A stretch of DNA of 64,000 bases from Phaseolus vulgaris (GCF_000499845.2 NC_023759.2:17184520-17248519), one strand, 5' to 3'; positions 20,578-32,053 are shown, numbered from the stretch's first letter. Notes: generated from the sequence alone by a model not told the origin. Numbers and translations: made by a program.

Positions 20578-23234
20578 TCAGTCTTCGGCGGGCACCACTT
20601 TTCCATCCACCACTTCATTATCCAGCGGCACCATGCTGAGATCCAGGTCGGGGAACAAGCAAGCAAATTGTTCCCGTGCAGCTTCGAATCCAGCAGCCAG
20701 AATTTGAGCAGAGTTTAGCTTGAGTTCTTCAATCTGCTTCTGAAGTTCCTCAATCCGCTTCTTGAGACCTTCAGTTTGCTCTTTCAGCTCCTTATTCTGT
20801 TGCTCCAGCTCTTCAACCTGCTTCTTGAGTTGTTCATTGGTCTCTTGAGCCTGGAGAAGGTCTTCAGCAACCTTCTTGGATTCCGCTTGCACTTGGGCCA
20901 ATTCGGCAGTTACCTTTCCCTTCTCTTCGTTGGCCTTGGCGAGATCAGCTATGGTGTCGTCCCTTGCCTTTTCCACCTGCCCAAGGAGGGTCTCTCGCTC
21001 GGCTGACCTTTTCTCTAATTTTTGCACCTTGACGGCGTCGGCCTTCATGAGAGCCTCCAGGTCAGCCACCTTGACGCGGTAAGGCACAATCTTGCTCTCT
21101 AGTTCGATCTTTTCTTGAGCAAGCTGTTGCACTTTGTGGCGGAGATCAGTGGCCTCTTTGCGCGCCAACCTGAGCTCGGTGCTCATTGCGTCCTCCACTC
21201 GGGAGTGTTCAATCTCCGCCAGCGTCAAGTTGAAAGACAACTTCTCCACCTCAACCCTCATGGTGCTGTTCTCGGTCTTGAGGTTGAAGAGGTCGTCTTG
21301 GAGCCTCCTAGTAGAGCTTTCCACAGCTCTGGTGATGATGGCTGGGATATCTTCTGCTATCGTCTTTAGCTTAGCAGATAAAGGCTCCCACATCCTCGTG
21401 ACCTCAAGGGGGAGGTTTGCTGCTTGTAGAGGCACCAGAGGCGCTGTGGGGGCCTGTTGTGGGTTTTCGTCGCCACCTTCCTTAGCAGGTTCTTCAGTGG
21501 GCGCTTGTTGGCGTGGCGACGGAATCAGGGATTCAGTGATCAGAATCGGAAAGGTATGAGCAACCTCATCCCCGATTGGAGCAACCTCTGCGGCTGAGGC
21601 ATTTGAAGGGGGACCCCCTCCCGCTGATACGTGTGGCGTGGAGGCGCTCGGGGGGTCCTCCATGAAGTTTGGCTCTTGGGCCTCAACCGCAGGCGGCGCA
21701 GTGGCTAGCGGGATAGCTTGGACTGGTGAAACAGGAGCTTGTGGGGGTGGTGATGATGGAGGAGGAGCAGGTGTGGATGGTGGCGTTGACGAGGGAAGAG
21801 GGGGTGGTGCAGGTGGTGAAGAAGGTGCCACCCTCTTCCTCTTTGTAACGAGGCCATCCTCAGTGACCTCGTCATCTTCTTCCTCATCCTCTTGGACTAT
21901 CTGGGGAGCCTTCCTCTTAGCCCTCTTAAGGACGAGTTTCTTCTGCTGGGCGGCGGGTTGGACGTCGGAGGGTGCTGGTTGCTTAGGTGGCGATCGCCCG
22001 TGGACGATGGCTGTCTCGACCACCGAGTTGGGCACTGTTTGAGAACCCGTCGCCAACCCGTGGGTTCGGGCGAGCGCCCTCAGTTCAGCAAGCATACCTT
22101 TGCCCAACATGTTATCTGCATGAAATGAAAATGCATGGGTTAACTCAAGGAGAAAATAAGTGCACAAGGCAGTATGCAACATAGCAGATGATCGGGGCAG
22201 GAAAAATAAAACCAAAGTCTTGCGCATAACGCACAAGACGCCCAGAAACAGTCAAATAGAAGCAGTATTAAAACAACAGTGAATGTTCTAACCTATTCGA
22301 ATTTCGAGTTGGTCCTCTTAGAATTCAAAGCAGATCAGGGTGGTGGTAAGGAAGGTGATGTTGGCATCCGCGACCCTTTTCCAGAAAAGGCAGAGATCTC
22401 GGTCCAACGCTCCCATGCTGTCAGGACTTCTGGGTCTCCTGAAGCAGCTCTTGGACTCTTTCTTCCCCTTGTCCACCCAGTACAAAGGGAAGCCGTCGAG
22501 TAGGGAGGCGTCCTTGTCGTTAGGGCGCACTTGGACGAATTTCCCTTTCCAATCTTTATAGGATTGCTGGAAGATAGCAAAGATGGACTTCCCAGCAATC
22601 GCGTTCAAGCTAACCCACAGGCGGTCTCCTGGGTGTTGGCTTCGAAGAGAAATAAAAATACGTCCACGGATGCGGGCAGCCCCAGGTGGTCGCACATAAC
22701 TTGGAAAGCTCGAACAAACGCCCAGCTGTTGGGGTGAAGCTGGGCGGCGGCAATGTTGAGCTCGGTAAGGAGTTCCCTCTCGAATCGGGTGAAAGGAAAC
22801 TTGAGCTTCACCTTCTTGAATAAGGTCGTGTAGACGAAGCAGAAGGGCCCGTCGGCACTCACCTTGTCATCAGCACACACAGGCAGATCGGGGGGGCAAG
22901 GTAGCACTATCATCTTTTCGTCGTGCTCCTTATGAAATGATTGATGAAGCTCATCCCCCTTAGTCAGCCGCAAAACTGCTCCCGCAGTGTTCACAGAAGA
23001 TGTCTCCCTCAGAAGGGTCGAGTTGGCCCAGGGATACAAGGTTTTGAAGTCTGGCAAGGGAACGGGGGCTCCTCCGGCGATAGGTGGAGTCGCCTGGGCC
23101 AGGTTAAGGCGGGAAGACGCAGGCCTCTCAACCTGGGAAGATGAAGCGCCACGAACTCGTGGTGAGTCGTGTGCTTGAGAAAGGGGGTTTCTTGATGAAG
23201 GAGGAGGATCCGGGGTGATCTTTGTGCGAGTCAT
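20578..23234 (-). pseudogene. antisense gene of the Tat/Retand element (spliced, one frameshift)
   Basis: The ATG at 23,234 (MTRTKITPDPPP) follows a TTTGCAG acceptor, and an upstream CT-rich exon ends AAAAG/GTACC at 23,476, so there is a 5' UTR intron of about 230 bases. The first coding part has ADGPFCFVYTTLFKKV and LTELNIAAAQLHPNSWAF. Near 22,650 one base is missing, and the frame continues as HPGDRLWVSLNAIAG to about 22,320. After an intron, a last exon starting near 22,107 (NMLGKGMLAELRALARTHG) carries a lysine-rich nuclear-type patch, a long proline-rich stretch, a coiled coil of about 200 residues and an acidic end VDGKVVPAED. It resembles the plant putative gypsy-type transposon family (PF04195) and is comparable in position to gene23 of the maize Grande element. 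Its role is unknown. Confidence 0.75.
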
Positions 23235-23820
23235 TGTTGCAGCTGCAAAGGAAGAAGAAAAGGAAAAATGATCAGGGGTTACAAAGGCTGACTCGATCAT
23301 GGAAGGAAGGTGAAAAACGAACGAACGTAGGTTCGTTGCGATGATTGACGAAGCCCTAAGTTACGTAGAAGGAGAAATGGAAAAAGCAACCCACAGCGTA
23401 TGCACCAGGCAGTTACAGGATGATGCGAATCGGTTAAAATGCAAGAAAGACCAGCAGAAGAAGGAAAGTAGGTACCTTTTGATGATCAGGAAGACGATGA
23501 AGGTTGATGGTGATTCAGAATGTTGGAGAGCGCTGGGAGTTTTTTGCAGAAGAAGGTTAGAGCGTTCGTGAATGCGAGGGAAAGTGATGGAACAGTGTTG
23601 AGTGAAAATGGGTTTAAGAGTTTTTTCGAAAATGGGTTTGGGAAGCGCAAACGATAACTGAAGGTAACCGTTGATGAAGCCACGTGTCGAGTGATGGACG
23701 AGGGGTTTGGTGGAGCGTCAGAGCAGCAGAAGGTACAACCGCTTGGAATTCTGCGTCAGTGCCACGTAGACCGGTGTTGACGTGACTCTTTCAGTCTTTT
23801 CGCTGGACAAGTCTTCGCTT
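23235..23820 (-). promoter_or_regulatory. probable promoter and 5' UTR of the antisense gene
   Basis: No other coding frame is credible here. On the minus strand a CT-rich leader (about 23,600-23,477) is followed by an intron to about 23,246. The equivalent leader and donor are visible in the diverged relic at 4,780-4,895. Transcription itself is inference. Confidence 0.4.
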
Positions 23821-23835
23821 AAGACTGGGGGCTTG
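23821..23835 (+). other. polypurine tract of the Tat/Retand element
   Basis: AAGACTGGGGGCTTG lies directly before the 3' LTR. The G-run and GCTTG are shared with the old Tat-like element (minus strand, 4,580-4,568). Confidence 0.75.
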
Positions 23836-24633
23836 TGTACCGCCCTGGTAGTCGGGAGTGATGACGTGGCATCCCGCTACAGTATAGGCGTGTTGGCAAG
23901 GCGCCAGGTTGGCAGAAGGGAAGGAAGTCGGGGGGGCTCGTGAAGTCGCCAGTTATTAAGTTGGCGTGTTCCGATCTCCAGCATACCAGAATAGGCGATC
24001 ACTGGGTTAAAGATGAAGTCGCCAGATGTAAACTCAGGCGACCAAGTGATTGGAGATCGCCAGAGAAAGCACATCGCCGAAGATGAAGGAGAAGCAGATT
24101 ATGAAGGCGGCCGGCGAGACCACAGGGAAGGTGTATGAAGGCACCCTAACTCGCCAGTTCCAGTAGAGATCGCACTCCCAAGTTGGCTATGTACTTGGTA
24201 GTACCACGCATGGGTAACTTAGTAAAACAAGAGTAGAAGCAGCGCCCAAGTCAAGCAGGCTCCAGATGATGGCACGTGTACAGTTGGATACGAGCCACGT
24301 GTCCAAGTCTGTAACTGCCAGGAGAGAGAAAGTAACCAGGTATATAAGAGTTCTCAACGAACTTTCTAAGGTACGCACGTTCAGATTATACTCTTTACGC
24401 TTGCGAGTTATAGAGCTGACTGTGAGAGAGGATTTGCATGGTTCTTGTTCTCTTAGTATTTGGTGATTCGGTCACTGACTTGGGCGTTGGAGTGCGATCG
24501 GCCGCAGCGGCGCCGCTCTGTTTCTTTGCAGGTTCTTGAGGTGGATCTAGAAGAGGAACGGAGGTGTGAAGCGGTGCACACGTCGATCCTTTGACGAGGC
24601 AGTTTCCAGCGTTCTGGTCAATAGGCAGGATCA
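23836..24633 (+). repeat. 3' LTR of the Tat/Retand element
   Basis: It is 798 bp and matches 12,483-13,280 with seven differences by my count. It is followed by the target duplication TTAGA (24,634-24,638). Confidence 0.93.
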
Positions 24634-24638
24634 TTAGA

Positions 24639-25663
24639 CAAGCAAATAAAGGTACTCAAAGAAAGGTAGGCACACAAAATGGATCCTAAGAATAGCACTA
24701 GAATTGATTTCAAAAGAAAAAACAGCACCACTGAAAAATTGTTGTGGGCCAGAGAACGTGATTTTCTCCGATTTATGCTGAGCTGTCCTTTTAAGATTTG
24801 CTTCTGAAAATTTATATGCAAATAATTCAAGATCTTAACTAAATTATGGCGTTGGTTTCACTCCAAACGCATGAACCATTTTTTTTAATAAATTTTCTAA
24901 AATCAGTGTTCAGTTACGCAAACTGTAGCACCAACTTTGCACACTCTTTTTACAATATTTATCATTTTTTTTCTATTGACTCTTTTGAGCTGATTCTTTT
25001 TTTGTCTTTTCTGTAACACCTCAATCTTGCATAATCCAGAGAATCAGAAATTTCCTATGTAGGAAAAATAATTTTCTTAAACAAAACAGCCAGCACAGAG
25101 TTATGTAAAACAGGGGATTATGTAAAAACTGGAAAAAACAGCAAGATACCAAAAGACAAACACAATGGAATTGATGAAAAGGAATTTGTGTAGATCTAAA
25201 CACAAATATGAACTCAAGCTAAAAATAAAAGGCACCAAAGGATAAAAAACACACCAGATTCAAAACAAACATTTAGACCAAAATCAAGAAACAAATAAGC
25301 CAAACAAAGTACCACTATGATTTGATGACATTTTGGAAAAAACATGACTAGACAAAACACATATAGATTTAGAAATTAAAAGACTCAAAGAGCATAAAAT
25401 GAACCAAATAAAATTGCAATAAGGACTCAAATACCTAAAATAAAAACAGCAACACAAGGTGTATGGAATCCTACAAAAAATTGCACAAAGATTGCTCAAG
25501 AACAATTGAACAAGATGCACCGATTGGAAATTCCAAACAGCACACCAATTCAAATCAAAAATTAAAAAACAGCAAGACAAATATGGAATGTGAAGAACAA
25601 CATGGATTAAAGAAGAACTCAAAATGAAAATGACCAAGAACTACTCATCTTTGAAGAACCTAT
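24639..25663 (-). other. leader of element B, proximal part
   Basis: Untranslated, A/T-rich sequence between the primer-binding site and the Tat insertion. Composition and phrases resemble the leader of element E (38,150-39,420). No supported gene. Confidence 0.55.
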
Positions 25664-25676
25664 GCTCATGATACCA
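25664..25676 (-). other. primer-binding site of element B
   Basis: The minus strand reads TGGTATCATGAGC, two bases after the LTR end. This is a near match to the TGGTATCAGAGC complement of initiator methionine tRNA used by many plant LTR elements. Confidence 0.75.
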
Positions 25677-25678
25677 AA

Positions 25679-26487
25679 TGATGGCATTCTCATGGAGCTC
25701 TCCTTGGATGTATGTGAATATGGTGCGGAAGCTATGGTGAAAATGGGCAAGATCCTCCTAGGAGTTGTGGTGATCTTGAAGGTGCATGATGAGTATGGAA
25801 GAAGGAAGGTTCGGCCAACCCTATGATAGATGATGAAGATGAAGATTAGGTCCTAGAAACTAGACAAAAGCAATGTATGGCACAATGTGGGCAACATAAC
25901 ATTACTCTCATTAATCTTGCAAATACAAGTGATAGGCTTCTCCTTTTATAGGCTAAGGAGGCCGTAAATGTTAAGCTAAGTGCAAATGAAATGTAAGCCA
26001 AATGAAATGGAAGTGTGAGGCACATGGGTTCATGGAGCACATGGGTGCACATGGCTTCACAAAACCGTCCCTTGATTAGTGAAGGCTTCTAAAAACCTTT
26101 AGCTAATCAAGGTTAACTCCTCCTTAATTCTAATGTGCAGAAAAAATAAACATTTGCCCACATGGCTATGCTATTTACACCCCAATTAAAGCTAAACTAC
26201 ACTTGATGGGCCTTCACGGAATATGTGCTAGTATGCCACTCTCCCATTCATAGCTTTGATCCAAGTCTTCTTGTCCTAGACGCTCCTAGCTTGGTCTTCT
26301 TGTCCTAGACGCTCCTAGCTTGTCTTAGACGCTCCTAGCTTGTCTTAGACGCTCCTAGCTTGTCTTAGACGCTCCTAGCTTGTCTTAGACGCTCCTAGCT
26401 TGTCTTAGACGCTCCTAGCTTGGTCTTAGACGCTCTTGACTTGGCTCTTGCCTTTCATGGAAAGTTGTGCTTGGCCCTCTTCCATCA
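25679..26487 (-). repeat. 5' LTR of element B (809 bp) with short tandem array
   Basis: On the minus strand it starts TGATGGAAGAGGG at 26,487, has a TATA box CCTATAAAAGGAG near 25,958-25,946 and ends GCCATCA at 25,679. Bases 26,265-26,435 carry eight copies of TAGACGCTC, five of them in perfect 20-bp steps. The partner LTR at 8,936-9,272 has seven in a different spacing. Confidence 0.88.
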
Positions 26488-26685
26488 GGCCTCGACGTTC
26501 TTCAGTCCAAAGGGCATAACCTTACAAAAAAAGTTATCCTTTTCCGTCATAAAGGTTGTTTTCCCATCATTTGATGGGTACATTCTTATCTTATTGTACC
26601 CTGATTATGCATCTAGAAAACTGACGTGTTGTCAACCAGACGATATATGTTGGGAAGTGAATATGTGTCCTTTGGGCAAGATTTG
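26488..26685 (-). pseudogene. reverse transcriptase fragment of the old Tat-like element
   Basis: The minus strand encodes SCPKDTYSLPNIYRLVD, a stop-containing stretch around GYNKIRMYP, then KTTFMTEKDNFFCKVMPFGLKN up to 26,488. It joins the 28,566-29,259 piece across the family D LTR: the codon for K/S is split by the insertion at the ATTTG duplication. It contains stops and is dead. Confidence 0.85.
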
Positions 26686-28560
26686 TGATGTGAGTTGATT
26701 TTAGATTGTTCCATTTTAGAGGTGACACTTTACTTATGATTGAGATTTTTAACAAGTATATGGTGAGACCTAGGGAAGATCCCCACTGGACACGAACTTA
26801 ACCAAGTGGTTAAGTACGTTTAAAGGTTCACTTCCAAAGGCAAAGAGGAAAATCAAGATAAAGTGATAGTGACAATTGCGGAAATTGAAAGACATGAAAG
26901 GAAACAATTAAGATGGCCATGTCTGAATGCTAAATGGAAGAACAACACAAGAACACAAAGGAAAACTTAATTATAACAAGTATAGAACACGAGAATAAAG
27001 TGGCGTAATGGAAATGAAGGAAAAGGATGGAAGAAGAAAGCTTATGGTGTGAATTTAGAAGGGACACATCACTTGGAGTATGGTTTCCTCCAAGATGAGT
27101 GTAGAGGGCCACCACTTGAGAGCTATCAAACTCACTCAAGATAAGATCTATTGTTAGAGCAAACAATCCTCACACAAATTGTGCAGAGTTTTCCTTCTTC
27201 TATAAAATTCAACATGAAAATACAAGAAGGAAGACACCCTATTTATAGGAGATGGTGCCTTGGAAAACAAGAAGCAAAGGTAAGATGGTAAATGTGTGAA
27301 GGGGCTGCCTTTAGGGTTTGACTAAGTCAAAACCACACTTTAGGCCACTTCTTCTAGAAATTAGGTAAAAAAACAAGCTAAAATGATAACTACACCCCCT
27401 ATTATGCTAAAGGCACCTATTCTAGCCTATCTTGTTATTTGGACCCCTAAAGTGAGCCCAATTTATTTCCAACTTGTTTTATTCTTAAGAAGACCAGAAG
27501 GAAGAACATTTGATGTTCTAGTCTTTGCCCATTTCTCCTTTTGGTGAGGTCTACTAGATCCTTGGTGGGGTGTTCACTTGAAAGTTGAGATGACTTCTTG
27601 ATGAGGCCTAAGGAGAGAGGGCGCCTACTCATGATGATGACCAAGCCCAACCCATGACCTCAACACCCATCACACCTCAGAGGATTACTAGGAGTAGAGC
27701 ACAGACTCTGGGTACTGAGCATCAATTGGTCTATTTTTTGTAATTTTCGTAGAGTAGGTTTATTTAACATAAATAGGAGGTGAAGACATAAGAATGGCCT
27801 ATGAGAAGTCCATTAGGGTAGGAAGGAAACCCTACCTTCTAAAATAGGTAGAATAGTGCTCCATTGACTAAGGACAATACCCTAGCCACACCATATTTTG
27901 TTCTTTGCCCCTTCTACCCTCATTCCTTATTTTCCAAGGCTCCTCACTCTATAAATAGGAAGCCTCCTTCTTTGTAAACACAAGTTAAAATTATAGTAAA
28001 GAAATTCTGCACAATTTTTGTGTGAGTAGTGAGTGAGTGTTCTCCTCCAAATTGGTTTTATCTTGTGAGATATAAAGCTCTCAAGTGGCGGCCTCCTTTC
28101 ACTCATTTTGGTGATTCCATCCCATCAAGTAGCGTGATTCATCCTTGCTTCACCATCCATAAGTTCTTCTTTCATTATCCCTTCCATTTATCCATTTCCA
28201 TTTCATTCTATCATAAACATGTTCTTAGTTTTGTCATTTTGAATTACATTCGGTCCATTCTTTGTTCTTATATTGTTTGTTCAATTTCCGCACCATTTTT
28301 TGTCATCATCTTCACCATATAATTGTGTTTTCCTTTTGCCTTTGAGAAATGAACCTTCACATCTACTTAATCATTTGGTTAAGTTAATGTCCAGTGGGGA
28401 TTTTCCTTAGGTTTTCACTCTTTAATTGTCTTAAAATCTCAATCATAAATATAAAAGTGCCACCTAATGATCAATCCTAAAATCAACTGACATCACTTCT
28501 CATAGTCTGAATGGTAATTTTGAGTCTTTGGTCATCTACTTGTTGGCTTGGATTGTATCA
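26686..28560 (-). repeat. solo LTR, gypsy family D, copy 2, itself interrupted
   Basis: The insertion runs from TGATGTGAG (26,686) to TTGTATCA (28,560) and is flanked by ATTTG (26,681-26,685 and 28,561-28,565). Removing it joins two parts of the same reverse transcriptase frame. A second family D LTR in the opposite direction lies inside it (27,632-28,495). Confidence 0.85.
27632..28495 (+). repeat. LTR of gypsy family D nested in copy 2, opposite orientation
   Basis: It starts TGATGATGACCAAGCCC, has a TATA box CTATAAATAGG near 27,951 and ends CAACTGACATCA. It is the reverse complement of the 7,261-8,175 copy over most of its length. Near its start (27,653-27,740) it encodes PQRITRSRAQ, the typical C-terminal end of gypsy Pol. 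Clear target duplications are not visible (ACTCA on the left, CTTCTCA on the right). Confidence 0.7.
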
Positions 28561-28565
28561 ATTTG

Positions 28566-29259
28566 TTTAGGTCAGAGTAATCTAAACTCATCCTCCACTT
28601 TCCACTGGCCTTTCTCACTATGACAATGTTGGCTAGCCATGTGGTATACCTGACCTCTTGGATAAAATCGGCATTGAGAAGTTGGTTGAATTCATGATCT
28701 ATAGTCTTCCTTCTCTCATCCCTGAGCTTTCTCTTTCTCTATGATATCGATTTTGCTTAGGGAAGGATGGACAACTTGTGACATATGAATTCCCCGATAG
28801 ATCTTTGGCATGTCTGAGGCACTCCACCTGAGTAGATATGTATTGCTCTTCAGTACCTCCGCTTCATCCTTTCTCAACGACTTACTTATCGGTCGTCCCA
28901 CCTTGGTCCACTGGCCCCTATTGTCCCCAAGTCCACCATGGTCTCATCGAAGGTTGGGTGGTTCTCATCAAATTCTGCTATGGGATCAAGATCCACCTCT
29001 TCAAGCTCTAGCAACTAGGGGGTCGGTGACATGGGCTTTTCGGAGTTATTGGAGATTTCCACATTGCAAATCCTTTAGGTTGTTCCCTTATCTTGATTTG
29101 TTGGTTTCCCCACTTCCTTCGAGTAAGCTAGGTATTGGGTTGTTCCCGGTTTAATGGGTTTCTTCATTGAATAGGGTGCAACCTTCAAGCTCTGAGCATA
29201 GCATTCATGTGCCACCTTTGTTTCGGCTTTAACAGTAATGATCTTACCGTGCTCCCCTA
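28566..29259 (-). pseudogene. protease-RT linker and early RT of the old Tat-like element
   Basis: From right to left the minus strand encodes FLGEHGKIITVKAETKVAHE (end of the protease region), RWSASDMPKI, the segment RRKTIDHEFNQLLNADFIQE and ASGKWRMSLDYSDLNK up to 28,566. Stops and gaps are present. The equivalent in the intact Tat element is at about 15.5-16.2 kb. Confidence 0.8.
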
Positions 29260-29264
29260 GGAAC

Positions 29265-30508
29265 TGTTAGAGTTAAACAGTGTCTAAGTTCAAGAGGGGA
29301 GGGGTGAATTGAGCTTATCAAATTTTCGCAGAAGAGGCTAGTTTACAGTGTAACAGAGGTGAAAAGAACAGATTGATTTTATTTGAAACAGATTGATTCT
29401 TCAGAACAGTCTAACACAATTTGAACTTGTTCAGATTAAAATTGCAATCAACAGAGAGGTATAACAGAATCAGATTGGTTAAATTTTACCAGTTTGACGA
29501 ATACAGATTATGCCAAGAAAACAATCAAGTTCATTCAACACAAGGTTTCAAAGGAAATGAATCTTTGTCAGGATTTAATGAATAAGACTATTTGTCCTTA
29601 AATCAATGAAAACCTCATATACAAGTACTGTGTTAGTGATTAGAGAACTTTAACAAATAAGGAAGAACAATTTTTATTAAACCCAGAATTAACAGATTTG
29701 GTTTCAAATGAACAGATTTCGTTCTTGACAGAATTAAGCAAAAACCATAAACGAGTGCAGGGACGAGAAGAAAAGTACAGGCAAGCTTTTATACTGGTTC
29801 ACTCATAAAGAGCTACACCCAGTTTCACCTTACTCCAAGGTGGAATCCACTAAAAACAGTATCAATCACTTACAAACACAACAGTTCTTGAACATTACAA
29901 GAACAATACAACCAATGCTGAAAAACCCTATTTTAGCACACCTTGCACTCCAAGAAACCCTATCAAGGAGTGACTAACACTTACACCTTTACAAACCAGA
30001 ATAAAGGAAAGATAACACCTGAAAAGAAGATGCAAGAACTCAAAACCAGTAGTTCAATTTGCTGCAAAACTGCACCAGCACCTTCACCAAGATCAAAGTT
30101 TTCCTAGAACAAGCACACTTGAAAATCCCTTTGGAAAACCTTTCACAAACTCTTTTCAATCCTTCTTCTCACATAGAAAATGTTTAATCTCTGTCAAAAA
30201 CGTGATTGCTCAGCATCCTTTCATGTGAGAAAAGCTTTTCTTTATATAGAAAATAGTTTCTAACTTCTTTTCAAAAAACAGTTGAAAAGATGTTATGAAA
30301 ACAACGGATTCAGTTTTAAACTAAACAAATTTATTTTAGGAAAACTGCCAACTCAACTAACTGAAAGTAACTGACTGAGTTGTACCTTTGGTGCCCTAAC
30401 CAACTTTCGAAAATCCTTTCAGCAAACAAAAAATAAACCTATTCTTTTACAGTGAAACAGATTTATTTTTGTGTAGTATCCTGATTTTTGGAGAGAACTC
30501 AAAAAAGC
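29265..30508 (-). repeat. 3' LTR of the copia element, truncated
   Basis: It matches 45,729-46,972 without net length change. The remaining bases present in the other LTR (46,973-47,183) are replaced by internal sequence, so a deletion removed the LTR start and the polypurine tract. Confidence 0.88.
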
Positions 30509-30677
30509 ATAGGATAAAGACATACCATAGACATTCATAATAGTTCAAACAAAAAACCAGTATAGAGTTCTTTTACAAACCAAAATAAAACCGACTAAAA
30601 CTAGTGCAGAATAAAGACAAACAGACTAAAACCAAATTGTTCAAGAAGATATAAAAGATAAAGACTATGAAATAGGA

Positions 30678-31055
30678 TCACTTGTTGTGGTAGTAAAGCT
30701 CAGCTAGCTGCTCCTGAACTCCTTCAATTTGGTCATCCAAGTGTTGAAACCTGGCTTGAGTAATTTCATAGTACTCCTTTTGGTCGTATGTGAGTGTATC
30801 TAGCCTGTTTAGAACTTGCCTTTCGAACATGGATAGAGGTTCACCTCTATGCACAGGTTCCTGATATGCTACCAATGCATTTTGGCTTGTAGCAGCAATA
30901 TCCTCATTTCCAGAAGAGTGCACTGGTGACTCATCCATGTGCTGCACACCATCAACATTTTCTTCTTCTTCATCTCCTGGATTAGCTGCTTCATTTTCAG
31001 CTCTATTTGCAGCATTCCTTCTAAATATCCAGCTGTCATCCTCCTTTTGGAACCC
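30678..31055 (-). pseudogene. C-terminal end of the extra (envelope-like) frame of the copia element
   Basis: The frame enters from the LTR of element E, but its own sequence starts at about 31,055 (GFQKEDDSWIF) and ends YYHNK. It has an acidic linker and a C-terminal segment PLSMFERQVLNRLDTLTYD, typical of a plant retroelement protein found after pol in SIRE1-type elements. The rest of the gene was cut off by element E or by deletion. The apparent start codon in the LTR is not a real start. The role is unknown. Envelope-like is a family label only. Confidence 0.55.
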
Positions 31056-32053
31056 TGATGTGATTCCACTAGCCATATAGAGAATGATTCTTGACATTCT
31101 TAGGAATCACCTTGAGTTGGACATTATAGAGGCACTTTTCTTAGAGTTGGATCATTGTTCTAAGACAAGAACTCACCAAAAACTAGTACCAAATCCCAAA
31201 CTCATTTGGATGTTCCACATATTGTCAAATTGAACCAACAAAAAGATGTAAAACTAAGAAGTACCGAACAGAATTGCATAAGAACACATTTGAACCGAAC
31301 AAAGTGAAAATTAAAAGGCAAGAACAGAAAATAGGTGCTGGAAAAATAGAATAGCCGAACCAAACAACAAGACAACAAGCTTAGAACAAAGAATTAACAA
31401 AGAAGAAAGGAAGGAGAGAAGAAATGTTCATGAAGATGGAAGGATGATGGATGATCTCGCCACTAGAAGTGTGGAATGCTCCTAGATGAGAGTGATGCCG
31501 CCACTTGAGGACTCCATTGATCCATCAAGATAAGACTAGAGAAGAAGGCTCAAAAGCTCTCCAAAGTTCACTCAAAATTTGAGTAGAGTTTTCTTAGATT
31601 AATTCCAATCTGAAAAATACAAGGAGAGCACCTCTATTTATAGCCTAAGGTGCTGAAAAACAAAGCTAAGAGAATTCAAAATTCCCTCCTAAAACTATTC
31701 AAAACCGGCGCCTAATCCATGCATGAGGAAGGTGTGACTCTTTCCTTCACTTTGGCACCTCCTATTCTACTCCTACACCTATCTACTAATACACCCCCCC
31801 TCCTAAAGCTCCTAACTAAAGCCTAAAAGATGCTAAAACAAAAGAGGTTTCTAATGTTTCCCTCTAAGCACCTTCAACTAAAGAAATTACAAAAAGAGAA
31901 AATAAATGTCCCCTAGCTCCCAAAGCTTTGAGCATGCTTCTTGTAATCCTTTGAGGTGGGCTTTGACCTCCATGGGCGTCCTCCATTTGTGCCTCTACCT
32001 CTTCTTGATCTTGTTGATTGGCCTCCATGTCCTCTTGAGCTTGATCTCCATCA
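31056..32053 (-). repeat. 3' LTR of element E (998 bp)
   Basis: On the minus strand it starts TGATGGAGATC at 32,053, carries a TATA-type box CTATAAATAGAGG near 31,643-31,631 and ends ACATCA. The Pol frame runs on into its first about 110 bases. Confidence 0.92.

Larger units (their letters stand above)
12483..24633 (+). mobile_element. Tat/Retand-type Ty3/gypsy element with antisense gene, 12.15 kb
   Basis: Both LTRs are 798 bp, start TGTACC and end GGATCA, and are flanked by TTAGA (12,478-12,482 and 24,634-24,638). I count seven base differences between them, so the insertion is fairly recent. The order is LTR, primer-binding site, gag, protease, reverse transcriptase, two RNase H-like domains, integrase, a spacer with three tandem arrays, a gene on the opposite strand, polypurine tract, LTR. 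Two RNase H domains and a gene between pol and the 3' LTR are marks of the Tat lineage. The gag-pol frame is broken at about 14,808, 18,480 and 18,796, so this copy cannot move by itself. Confidence 0.92.
8936..26487 (-). mobile_element. gypsy element B, non-autonomous, with a Tat element inserted in its leader
   Basis: On the minus strand it has a 5' LTR (26,487-25,679), a primer-binding site (25,676-25,664), an untranslated leader (25,663-24,639 continuing at 12,477-11,684), gag, part of protease, part of integrase, a polypurine tract and a truncated 3' LTR (9,272-8,936). Reverse transcriptase, RNase H and part of integrase are deleted. The leader is interrupted by the Tat element 12,483-24,633. 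The left end is broken inside the LTR, so no target duplication survives. Confidence 0.85.

Noticed and set aside
21134..22184. Glycine/serine-rich plus-strand frames opposite the antisense gene
   Set aside because: Produced by the proline-rich and coiled-coil codons on the other strand.
27632..27740. A separate small gene encoding a protein ending near RITRSRAQ
   Set aside because: Explained as the C-terminal Pol codons carried by a family D LTR.
31069..31097. Start codon of the 139-residue frame at 30,678-31,097 as a real translation start
   Set aside because: It lies in the LTR of a later insertion, so the frame is a chance fusion of LTR and copia sequence.
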